A stretch of DNA of 64,000 nt. It comes from Lepidurus packardi. Its lineage: Eukaryota; Arthropoda; Branchiopoda; Notostraca; Triopsidae. Positions 34,083 through 47,016 of the stretch are shown one piece after another. The stretch covers positions 8,700,565 to 8,764,564 of the forward strand of contig JAKZAN010000001.1 in NCBI GenBank assembly GCA_023053545.1, given 5' to 3'. Position numbers and translations under genes: made by a program. Below the pieces are notes generated by a model. The model searched no databases. It saw nothing but the letters and a program-made list of their open reading frames with translations, and was not told the DNA's origin. Position 1 is the first letter of the stretch. Every line of letters begins with the position of its first letter.

Positions 34083-36569
34083 TTAGAACACCTGGACGCG
34101 ATTGTTCCCAAAATCGACAATGATGATGTAGCCTTCTGGGGATATGCATACACCACTGGGGCGGTCCATTTGCCCAATACCGGGTCCTTGAGTTCCAAAT
34201 TTGCACAAGAAGTTACCATTGGGTTGAAAGATTTGAACGCGATGGTTACGAGAATCTGCCACAATAATGTGTCCTTCCGAATCGACGGCCACGCCCTGTG
34301 GACGTAAAAACTGTCCATTGCCTGATCCTTCCGTGCCCAAGAATCGAGCCGACTGGAAATCTGGGTTGATGACGAGCAAACGATGGTTGTTGAAGTCCGT
34401 TACGACAATGTGACCTTCATGGTTAAAGCAGACACCACGTGGCGAGTCAAAATGCTTCCAAAGGGTTCCTTCGAAACCGTATTTGTTGAGGAATGTCCCA
34501 TCCGGCGCGAATAACTGGACACGATGATTCCTTGTATCTGATACGAGGATTTGTCCTTCAGCGTTGACAGCAACATCCCATGGATAGTTGAACTGTCCGT
34601 TCTTAGAGCCCTTTTCACCAAACTTGAAAAGAAACGTCCCGTCGAAGGTAAAAACCTGGATACGGTGGTTGTCTTTGTCAGCCACGATGATCCTGCCCAT
34701 ATGATCCGAAGCCACGCCTGCTGGGCGGTCAAACTGGCTGGCGCGGGTACCTGGAGACCCAAACTTGTGATGGAAAGTGCCGTCCGGGTTGAAAATCTGG
34801 ACCCGATTGTTGCTCCGGTCAGCTATAATGATGTAGCCGTCTTTGTCGCAAGCCACCCCCCAGGGACGGCATAATTGACCATCCCCTTCACCCTCAACCC
34901 CGAATGCCATGAGTACCGTGCCGGCGGTCGCGTAGTTCCTTCCCGCACGTACCAGAACTACGAACGGCGAGCCATGAATGTGACGACCGCGGATGAGGGC
35001 GGAAACCGTGTGTTTCCCCTCGATCTGGGGTCGGAATGTGACTACATACGTTCCATTTTGCCGATCATCCACTTCAGCGCGGTGATTTAGACTCGTGGGG
35101 CCTTCCACGAGCACCTGGAGTGGATCTCCGCCCACCACACGCGGGTCACCCTGGTGATCTTTAGCCTGGACGCTAAACATGGCCACGTGATTCACCAACG
35201 CTCTCTTAATGCCTTCACCCAGTGCTGTGGAGGCTGGGGCAAATCCAGAACTCGAGATAAAGCCTAATGTGCTGATGGCTTGCAATAACGATGCGTCTGG
35301 TGGATTAAATTGGATAACGTCATCCTCGTGGGGCGTTAAAGAGGACCGGATACTCCTCAACTGCTGAAATTCCAGCAAGGCTTTATCTTTGCTATGTAAG
35401 ATATCGACATCCGAACCCGATTCTAACGCCTGTTTGATCATTTCGGCCGTTTGGTTTAAGCGCAACAGGGCCAAACGCAATTCTTCCAGCTGCAAATGCA
35501 AGGATTTGCCTTTTACTTGTCTTATTTTCTCTACTCGCTGTAATAATTCTCGTTCTCGCTCTTCGAGCGCAATCACATGACGGCGTGTGGTGGAACGTAT
35601 TTCTGTCACAATAGCCTGCGCGCGCACTTCCACGCGCTCCGCCATCTTTTTGGTGACATCCAAACTCTCTTCAATGGCGCAAATACCGGCTTTGGCGTCC
35701 GCCAGTAATTTTAAGCTCACCGATTTGGAACTGTCGACCGCATCTTTGAGGTAAATGAAGGAATGACCCCGATGGTCCTGCATGGTACAATCTCGGCAGA
35801 TGGCTTGATTGCACATGTCGCAAAACAACCGGAGGATTTCGCTGGGATGGGTTTCGCATAAGGAAAAGCTTGTCAGGGACCCCACCATCGAAGAGGTGGT
35901 GGTTGGGGAGGCAAAAATGGAAAGCGAGGTGATAGGGGAAAGTCTGGGGCCTCCTCCTCCACCTGTCCCCGCCCCTAAGGGGCCCATCATACCCGATCCA
36001 GGTATGGAACAGGGCATGGTGATACTGGTAATGAAGGGAGAGACTTCTTCGGCGAATCTTACGATGTAATGATCTTTTGTTAGCCGGACTCGTTGATGGG
36101 CCCGCACACAGTTATCGCACAGGACTTCATTGCAATCGCGGCAGCGGGAGCTGGCGATGGCACCTTCGTCGCACGAAGAGCAAATATAAGCGCCATCGAG
36201 AGGACAAGCATTACTGGGAACGTTCATGTTAGAAGAGATGGGTAACGGGATCATAGGGGAGTGATCGTACCGGGAATCGAAATCTTCCGCCGAGACTACT
36301 TTGAGGATGTCGCCTATGAAGGAATTGGACGGGAAGGCGTCCATGTCGACGGAGCTGTCTTGCGACTGGGCAGGTCCTCCAGACCTACCTAAGGTAACGT
36401 CATCTAAACAGGCGGGACATGGGAAGACCGCGCGCGGACCGCCTTGCGAGTCCAAACATCTTCGGCAGTACGTGTGGAAGCAAGACAAAATGCGCGGATC
36501 CTCTACACGCTTGAGGCATAAGGGGCAGGTGGGGGAACCAGAGCCAGCGTCAGGAAAAGGAGACGCCAT
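34083..36569 (-). CDS. TRIM71: TRIM71 / LIN-41 (wech-type) TRIM-NHL protein
   Basis: A single coding exon of 828 residues. LIN-41/TRIM71 is an RNA-binding and E3-ligase-type repressor in developmental timing and stem-cell control. A full C3HC4 RING sits at residues 15-54 (CPLC, then SCFHTYCRRCLDS and CPAC). B-box 1 is near 118-165 (CSSC ... CRDCNEVLCDNCVRAHQ). A Gly/Ser/Thr-rich linker follows, then B-box 2 near 236-275 (CETH ... CDMCNQAICRDCTMQDHRGH). Next come a coiled coil, a filamin-type Ig domain with GTYVVTFRPQIEGKHTVSAL, and six NHL repeats from about 555. NHL blocks such as QFNYPWDVAVN, LWKHFDSPRGVCFN and DFNNHRLLVINPD are near-identical to vertebrate TRIM71. An acceptor AG at 36572-36571, one base before the ATG, implies a spliced 5' UTR. 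Fly Wech is, as I recall, RING-less, so the RING here would be ancestral. Confidence 0.97.
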   Translation of the reverse strand: MASPFPDAGSGSPTCPLCLKRVEDPRILSCFHTYCRRCLDSQGGPRAVFPCPACLDDVTLGRSGGPAQSQDSSVDMDAFPSNSFIGDILKVVSAEDFDSRYDHSPMIPLPISSNMNVPSNACPLDGAYICSSCDEGAIASSRCRDCNEVLCDNCVRAHQRVRLTKDHYIVRFAEEVSPFITSITMPCSIPGSGMMGPLGAGTGGGGGPRLSPITSLSIFASPTTTSSMVGSLTSFSLCETHPSEILRLFCDMCNQAICRDCTMQDHRGHSFIYLKDAVDSSKSVSLKLLADAKAGICAIEESLDVTKKMAERVEVRAQAIVTEIRSTTRRHVIALEERERELLQRVEKIRQVKGKSLHLQLEELRLALLRLNQTAEMIKQALESGSDVDILHSKDKALLEFQQLRSIRSSLTPHEDDVIQFNPPDASLLQAISTLGFISSSGFAPASTALGEGIKRALVNHVAMFSVQAKDHQGDPRVVGGDPLQVLVEGPTSLNHRAEVDDRQNGTYVVTFRPQIEGKHTVSALIRGRHIHGSPFVVLVRAGRNYATAGTVLMAFGVEGEGDGQLCRPWGVACDKDGYIIIADRSNNRVQIFNPDGTFHHKFGSPGTRASQFDRPAGVASDHMGRIIVADKDNHRIQVFTFDGTFLFKFGEKGSKNGQFNYPWDVAVNAEGQILVSDTRNHRVQLFAPDGTFLNKYGFEGTLWKHFDSPRGVCFNHEGHIVVTDFNNHRLLVINPDFQSARFLGTEGSGNGQFLRPQGVAVDSEGHIIVADSRNHRVQIFQPNGNFLCKFGTQGPGIGQMDRPSGVCISPEGYIIIVDFGNNRVQVF

Positions 36570-38147
36570 CCTGTAACATCACAAAAATTGTCAATACATC
36601 CCAAAAACATTTACTTTTAAAACTATGTTTCTGTCTTTTATTTTTTTTTTATTTTTACAATTCTTTGCAATAGTAAAAAAAGCCCTCCACCTCATAAAAA
36701 AAGCAAAAACTAGGGATACTTCCGCCATAAAAAGAGTTGCCCTTGTTCATCTGACAATTACAGAACAAGACCCCCTAAAAAAAAATACAGAAAAGCGATG
36801 TTATTTGGGAGGGTTGTGGGGGTAAAAACCCCGAAACTGGTCTGAGAGCGATGGCCGCACAGCCCCTATCACACGGCCTATTTATTCAACGCTTGCGTAG
36901 CGTCCCTGTATTGATTCATGGCTCGAAAATACGGCAAAAACAAGCCTAATTGTCCGTTATTTTTCCCGGTTTCGAAACCTTGCGCAACTTGCACGTAAGA
37001 GGGCTAGAACGAAAAAAAGAAATGGGTGTTCTACTTTGAGAAAAATTGCTTTCCAGCGTCAGAAGCAAAAAGAAAAATTCATTTCATCACATTGGGAAAG
37101 ATGTGCTTATTTGTGCTTCCATTCCACGGCACTGCATTTTAAATGGAAATTTTTCAACACGAGGCTCCAGATTAGCCCGGGCTAAAAGGAACCAACCCTG
37201 GAAAGACTCGGCCTACTTTTGAAAAATGCGTCAAGTTAGCGCGGCTTAACTTGACCAACTTCTAACTTGCCCTGTTTACGCACATTTTTGCTTTCGCTTT
37301 TGCAGACGCATGGACAGAATAAACATGATATTATAAAAACAAAAACAAGAAGCACAAACATCAACTCACCTGTCATCGCACGCCCTTTGGCTTGGGAGGA
37401 AACGTCCCAGCTCTTTTGTCTTTACATCTAATTTAGTTTGTTAACAACATCACAACTGACTGAAAACGTGGCCTGGTAGGGTTGTAGGTGAAGAATCTGG
37501 CTAGCTTTCAACTTTAAAACTCGGTTTGACGTTAGCAAATAGTGCACTTGTTCAGACAACGGGTAGCTTTAACACGACTGTAGCTTCTTCATGTCTTTAT
37601 TTTTTCTTCTCTTTTTGCTTGCGTCCACTCCACACTGTAACTGCACCAAAAAGAAACGTTACGTTGCTACGCCAAGTTTGAGTGAAAAGGAGAATGGAGA
37701 ACAGCAACACCACTAGGCCTACGCTTCCTCCCTTCCTCCGCTTTCTTTTACTTTTCCTTCCGTCCTCCCACTTTTCCCTGGGCGGCGACTCCTAGCGGCT
37801 GAACAAAGCCTATAGGCCTACCGGTTGCCTCGCATGTTTTCCTGAAGGGGAGACCATACCCGTTTGAAAACGCTACCCTGAAAATAAAAAAAAAATGATT
37901 TTTGGGTTCGCCTTTGGAAAACGTTGCAAGCCAGAGCGATAAGAAAAAGGGTCCCCTTTCCTTTTAAAATCCACTAAAAATTGGTACAAAAGAACGCGGG
38001 ACGGATACATCGAGACAAAGAAGTTAGGGCCTACCTGTCGTAAAAGTTGAAAAAAATTACGTCCCAAACCAACTTGAAAAATAAAAGTAGACTGGAATTT
38101 GTCTCCAAAACAGGGTTTAGACTTTTATTAACATCCTTAGGACAGTT
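36570..38147. other. Region between CNOT10 and TRIM71
   Basis: About 1.6 kb with no coding sequence recognised. It should hold the CNOT10 3' UTR and the TRIM71 promoter and 5' UTR exon(s), since the TRIM71 coding exon begins right after a splice acceptor. Confidence 0.5.
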
Positions 38148-41100
38148 TTAACGTAACTGGGCACACTGCATTTGCAATAAATGCCGAGCTTGATCCGCTT
38201 GACCTGTAAAAGTTGTTTTCGAATTCAATCATCTTTTCTTTGTTTTCTGATCAGCGAGGAACGAAATTCAAGTCTTACGTACCAAGTTTAAGTTGAAGAA
38301 AAACGGCTAAAGCATTTACTTGACTGGGCAATTTCTGCAGATTGCAATTTTCCATTACCTAAACATACACGTCAAAAAGGTTTATAACCAGAAATTCAAA
38401 ATACATTCCAAGTTATAGAAGCAGGGCAATATTAGATTTCGAGAAAACTAAACATGATAAAATGTGCCATATCTAAAAGCTGCATTATCACAAAAATTTC
38501 AAAGTATCGTTGATATTTAAAGCTTGTCCGAAAATAACAAATACGAGTAAGTAAATATCTCAGATACAGAGGAACTACAAACCCAGGAATTCTAAAAACC
38601 TAAAGAAAAAAAAAAACTGAAGCAAATACAGAAACTAACAACAGAATTTCTTGTAATCTCAACAGAATTAATGTAATTTCAAGACAAAACTTACCTGAAT
38701 TATGTGTTCCAAAGCACCCCGATAGTTCTGTTTGGCAGCTAAAACGCAGGCTAAATTGTATTTCCACACTAACAACGCAGGGAAATGTGCGAGTCCACTG
38801 GTCCCGCCATTTTCGAGCAAAAAATCCAACGGTACGTCAACATACGCTTGCGCTTCCTCCACCCGGTTTAGCAATAGCAATGCCTCAGCTGCATACATGT
38901 GTCCCAACAGCCTGCATTTGAATGCAATACGGTAATTTTTAAGAAAGAAACTAATTAGTCCAAGTAATGACTTTTGAGTGTGGGATAACTGGGTCTTCGA
39001 CAACAATAAACGCGCTTTTTCCAAAGCAAAGACCAAGTCGCCCAAACACAATGCAATGTAAGCTTGGTTGCATAAAACGGTATGATAAATGGCCGTAAAA
39101 GAAGAATCTTCCTTAACTCCTATGCACCGAAAAGAAAAAGGACTTTAGTGACAAACACAGGAAGGTTGACAGATTGAATACCTTTTCCGAGAAGTATCTC
39201 TGCATTTCTCAAACACAAAGCGCCAAATTCCAAGGTCGGGACAGGAATGGCTGCATGGTCGCCACTGCGAGATAAGACAAAAATCAAAACGAATGTTTGG
39301 ATGTCACCCAAAGGGACACATACAAGGACATGTAAAAGCAAAAGTCCAGAGAAGGAAAAAGAAATCACAAAAAACAGATTATGCTAATGAATGCCCACCT
39401 TTCCGTATAAGCTTTCTGAACAGGAATGCGGGAAGTTCGTAACAAACCTGAGCCCACGACTTGGATAGGTTTGAATTGCTCTTCTTTCTACGATGACCAA
39501 AAGCAGACATTAGTGTCCATTATTGGCCCTCATTTGAACGCGATCTTACGGGTTGATTCATTATGCAGCATTCTGCCAAACGCAGCCATAACTTAGCCTG
39601 TCCCAAAGGTTTCAACGCGCTTTCACGTTGAACTACCGCCAATAAGCAATCGAATGCGTGTACAGCCTGTTTACACTGAACCAACGCTAAGCCCAAACCG
39701 TGTAAAATTACGGATTCATACGAGTGGCCCCAGGCAGCCAACGAAATCGAGTCTAAAAATAAACAATGTATAATTACTAAAGCGATTACAGTTACAAAAG
39801 ATCTCGCGGCTGGACTTTACGAATCAAACCTATATAATTTACTCACTAACATCAACAACTACAGTAGATGCCACTTATTGTGATCATGTTTGTCCAGTGA
39901 ATATTGATTCTAGTACGCGGAGTCTAATAACTGTATCTCAGAAATATTTATTATTCATTTAACGTTCCGGTAAAATCGTTCGTTTTATTGCAACATAATG
40001 CTACGATTAATCGGCGCGTGAAACGAACTGGCTTGACTAAACCAAAGAAACCAAGCATCGTCTACATTTTGACACTTTCTTACACGTTTCCTTTTTTGAG
40101 ATTCACTACACCAACTATTTTTTATTTCGTAACAATTTTTCAACAGTTTTGATAGAGATATGAAGGAATTCCTAATTAAACGGTCGCTTCTCTTTGTGGC
40201 AATTCTTTTAAATTTAACTTCTTTTTTTACATTAAAATCAGCAGTTTTCTTGTCCGTCGCCATACTAATATAACCACACGTCTAAAGCACAACTAACACT
40301 GCGCCTTTGAAGCCTACTCCTACGCTTAAGTAGGGTTCTCAACACGATATCCCTTCTATTTTTCTCGGTCAATTAAAAGGACTGGTCGTTCAATTGAATA
40401 ACCTGCTCATTGAATTGAATGGAGAGTTTAGAAGGATTTCCCCCTAAGCGTTGAAGTAGGCTGCTAATGACGGAACTGTTCAAAACGACACAAAAGCATA
40501 TTGGCATTGGTCAAGACGCAAAGTCCATTTAGCAATCACTACTGTAGTTTCGTTACTGTAGATGTGAAGATTCATTTGAAATTGATTCTAATATCCGAAA
40601 GTGATTCTAATAACCGTTTAAAATGGTATGCATTTTATCATTTTGAATCGGCCCTTAAAAATTTGATTCCACAAAGCGGCTGATTCTAATAACTAGTGTT
40701 TACAATAACCGGCATCTGCTTTGTATTGAAATTTTACTGTATATGTAATTTTACTTCGTAATCTACTGTATATTAAAACAGCACTATTTCAAAGTCGAGA
40801 AATTCCTTTTTTTACGAAAACTTTTGTAATTATGAAAATATTAAAATAAATACGAAAATGGCCTTATAAACGTGAAAGTCTTTTAACCAGTTTTATGCAG
40901 TTTTACCTTTACGTTATTTATAGAATGTACTATGCTATAAGCAGAAACTGTACGTTTTATGCGTCAATAGATTTTCAACACAAAATTACCTATTTTGGTA
41001 GAGCTCGTCAATTGGATATGATTTTGGTACTGCTGCCAAGCTTGTTTAAAGTGCAAAGCGGCTAAATATGGTTTCTTTTGCAAGAAATAGTTCCTTGCCA

Positions 41101-42280
41101 GCATAGCTTTCCGTATTGCAGTCCAACATTCGCCTCTAGAAAAATACGTAGACAGAGATGTAGATTTATATTACAGTATTTATCAAGGTAAAAACAATAA
41201 ATGTAAAGCTTAAAATATAACTGACTCGCTATCGCTGGAAAGGGTCGTTAAATGCTGGGGAAGAGGCATACAAGTTTGACTTTGCAAAGCGTCCAAGCGA
41301 GCTCGCAAGAGCAATGTATGAGGTTCCTGAAATAAACTCAAAGAAATTAAAACTTTAAATAAAAAAATTAAACAGCAGACTAAGTTTGCAGCTTACACCC
41401 GAGGCTAAGTTTTCCAAACCAATATACTCAAGTTCAGCTTGTTCAACTTGCTTGGTCATCAAGCACGCCCGGATTTTAAGCTTTTGCAAACGGATACGTA
41501 ATACGTCAGGCAATTGACCTTCTTCGCCGGACTAAACCATAACTTAAGTTACTTAAAGTCCCAAATAGTAAGCAATCGTATATGTTAATGCCTTTGGCGA
41601 TTTTTCTTTCTGTTCTAGGGTCAACGATGAGCCCAGTTTGGCCCCACGCCCCAAAAGACTGGTTTCGATGAACTGAACAATGTGCAATGCATCTACGGGC
41701 TCCCAAACTCTCAAATTGACTTCAGCTAATAGAAAGCAAATAGCTAAGCTCAACTGCTCTTCTAAACAGGTGCAAATACAAAAACTTCATTATTTCCTTT
41801 TCAGGCATAATCCAAGAAACTTACCTAATTGATCGACTAGAGCGTAAATCTTGGTTAACATCTGCAGCGCGACATGGTAATTCCGTCGCCAGTACTGCAA
41901 CAACGCCAAATTGTACACCAAGCATGCTTTTTCGACCTCTCCTTCGCCCAATACCTAAAACCATTACGTAGTTTGGCTGCTTAAGTTATTTGTTTCAACA
42001 GTACTTGGTTGTAGAGGGTTAGAAGCGTCTTTTGAAGATCTTCAGCACTGGTTTTATGGTAAAACTCCGTCAACGCAATATTTTGCGTCAATTTTAGATC
42101 CGATGATTTGGACAATTCCAATTCTCTCAAGGCTTTCAACGCTGCTCCGTAATCTCCCTTCTCGAAACTCGACTGGGCGGCTGAAGCCAACGATTGGTTC
42201 CGCTCCGATGATGACGTCGAAGAAGATGACGACGCGGTAGGACTCGCATTGCTGTCATTCTTGCTCCCAGTATCGGCCAT
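38148..42280 (-). CDS. CNOT10: CNOT10, CCR4-NOT complex subunit
   Basis: Thirteen exons on the minus strand: 42280-42005, 41954-41825, 41761-41592, 41531-41397, 41326-41226, 41135-40990, 39752-39550, 39487-39399, 39264-39182, 39119-38972, 38911-38695, 38358-38283 and 38203-38148. They give 609 residues, shorter than the human protein of about 744. CNOT10 is a TPR-like subunit that pairs with CNOT11 on the N-terminal part of CNOT1 in the mRNA deadenylase complex. Conserved blocks are YHKTSAEDLQKTLLTLYNQV, LSLAICFLLAEVNLR, KLWLRLAECCIMNQP, AIPVPTLEFGALCLRNAEIL and LLGHMYAAEALLLLNRVEEA, then the C-terminal repeat ending HLLQMQCAQLR. Intron 3 keeps frame only if its donor is GC (41591-41590). The exon 10 donor is a weak GTCATT. 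Intron 6 holds a Tigger remnant. Confidence 0.95.
39862..40723 (-). mobile_element. Decayed Tigger/pogo-type DNA transposon, copy 2, in a CNOT10 intron
   Basis: About 860 bp between TA dinucleotides (39860-39861 and 40724-40725). The left terminus CAGTAGATGCCACTTATTGT matches the termini of the copy at 24233-25046; the right end is a diverged inverse (ACAATAACCGGCATCTGCT). A 92-codon minus-strand ORF (40263-39985) contains ISLSKLLKN and then DDAWFLWFSQASSFHAPIN, the second CENPB/Tc5-type DNA-binding helix region of Tigger transposases. No DDE catalytic domain is left. The Thr/Leu-poor internal segment with TCAATTAAAAGGACTGG recurs in copy 1. It lies sense to CNOT10. Confidence 0.85.
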
Positions 42281-44757
42281 GACCTTTGCCTATAACAAAC
42301 GCAACGATGCACCAAAGAACAAAATCTAATTTAATACTTTTTAATGCCTTCATTCACCAATCTGCATGACATGTTTCATCGAGTAGATCATATCTTACTG
42401 CCTTATTAATGTATAACTTAATAATCCTAAATTTTTAACTGAAATAAAAATTATGAAACGCTTTCATAAATCCGCCTGCTCTTGCATAATTGGTACAGCT
42501 CATTAAAAACACCTAAAAGTTTGAGCGTTATATAAATCCAACCCCACAGAAAAAGAAGACATGTTGCTCAATTTTAATGGCCAACCGGGACAAAACTTTT
42601 AACTGATGATTTCGGTAGGACTACCAAGGGGTTTAATCAGGCATACAGTTTTGTGCTTGTTAAAAGTTAAAAGTCCCCTCACCGCATTAAGTCCAACAGG
42701 CCACAAAATGCGGGACCGCTCAAGCTAATGGATAAGCGGGAATCGGATAAACCAAACACGCGAAAACTTTGGCGTCTGACATCCTTGCTGTCTGTGTTGG
42801 CATCAAAGATGTTAGACATGATGAGTACACCTACGGCGTTGCCTGGGAATGTGTAACCGCCTTACTTAGCACACACACAGACACACAACTTTATATACTA
42901 CTGATTCTCCTCGTTAATGACACTTAAATCCCTTACTTGGCTGCTTCAGTTTGGAGTTGCATGAAAGCAAGTCTATATTCGTTCTATTCGACCCAATAAA
43001 CATGACCTCAACTGAGTAAACTCGAAACCATCCAACAATCCCTGTGCACATATTCATGTCTAATGCAATGTAATGTGTCCCCATTCAGTATTGTGTCTTC
43101 AATATCTTTACAGAAAATGATTTTTGGTTCCTTTTTTGGCTAGTAAAAGAACCCCACAAACGCTCAAAAGTGTATACCCTATTATTACGAGTTTATCCAT
43201 ACAAACGTCCTCAAGTTTAGTTATTAAATACGCGGGTAGCCCCTCTTTTCTTTCCTCCTCTTTTTTTTCCCTCATTCTTTCTTTTAAACAGAGCGTATTA
43301 ACTGTGTGGTGGGGATGGACTTGTGCGTTGTGCACAGCGACGAGACGCGGGACAGTCACAGAACCGAGCCACATTGTTCTGTTCATCAAAGTAACCCAAC
43401 CGTTTCCTTCATCCACAACATCCAGTACATTACAGCACACTATATTTCATGTAGAAAGAACTGCGCCCATAAGGGGGACACTATATTATGTATTTATACA
43501 AGAGGCCATATTAAATGACCCCTAAATTTTCCTCTTGATAAGTGCAGTGCAGCTTGGATCGGGGTATTTGGTGGAAGTAAGGAGAGAAAGAGAGAGTTGT
43601 TCTAAACACGCCCCTTTCCTATATAAAACCTGGCAATCATAAACTCTATAACCCCCTGCTGAGCCTTTACCCCTCCTGTTACTAACCCTCGCTCTGAAAC
43701 AGGGCATCACAATTAACAATTCTATAAGGGCACAATTAACAATTGAATATGTCATCCCGCTCACTTTTCGCTTTACTTCCAATTTCAACCAAAAACTTCG
43801 CCAAATAGCCCTTACTATATTCTCACGGAAAACTCGAACCAAGTGCTGAACATCCTACAATGAAAATCCCATAAAAATTTTACGTTTAATGTAAAGGATT
43901 TACAAGTTGCGAAAATCAAATCAATTTAAAACATTGTAAATGCTTTCAACAAATTCCAGAAATAAAACTAAGGCACATTATGAGAATTTTATACCAAAGA
44001 GCTTAAGGACGCAAAGTAACACATGTTAAATAAAAGGACAGTATAAATTACGTAGAGTTTAAGGAACAAATAACGAAGGAACACAAAACAATATGAGCCC
44101 GCAGTAACTTACGAACTTCAGGGGAGAAATTTTACATTTGAGCTGCTGTGTTCTTTAACATGGATTAAGAATTTAATTTAATTGAAAATTAATGTTAATG
44201 AAAATAAATTGAAAGTTAATGAAAAAAACTTTAATTTGACGAAATAGAAGATGCATTAGCAGGGTAACGCCTTACCAGAAGAGCGAAGCTATCAAGGCTC
44301 AAGTGTTGTTTAGTAGTGCTGCGACAAAGTTTTTCCCAGCAAAGGGGTTGGATCAAATTCGCCGCGTGAAAAACAGACAGTATAAAGTGGCAGTTGCGCC
44401 TACAGTCCCGCGGAACTACCAATGAGCGTCCAGGTTGTACTGGGGCCCTCACCAATGGAAAGCGAGCAAGTTACAAGGCAGCCGCTTAACCAACTTGTGC
44501 GGTGTCTTGCTTGTGTCCATGAGCCGTGACGGGAACCTACATTCACACTCATACGCAACATTGACGAGACAAGCTTGATAAAGCTATCAAGATCTGCCAC
44601 CGTTTCTCGTCATTTGCGGTCAGTCATTCGCTTCGGCTCCTCCTAGACAGTGTGACGATTTCGCTCGGAAGTCTCAATCCCCGTTTCTTACGTTGTACAC
44701 TGTGTTTCAGAATTCAAATCACCATCACCAGTGACTATTTAACGGAATCTTTTAAAA
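42281..44757. other. Divergent region between CNOT10 and the DMRT gene
   Basis: About 2.5 kb without a recognised gene. A CA-rich microsatellite-like patch lies at about 42870-42890 and a pyrimidine tract at 43240-43290. A 46-codon minus-strand ORF at 42819-42679 ends near a GTGAGG donor and could be a CNOT10 5' UTR exon with an upstream ORF; it is not in frame with CNOT10. Confidence 0.45.
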
Positions 44758-47016
<2,259 letters not shown>

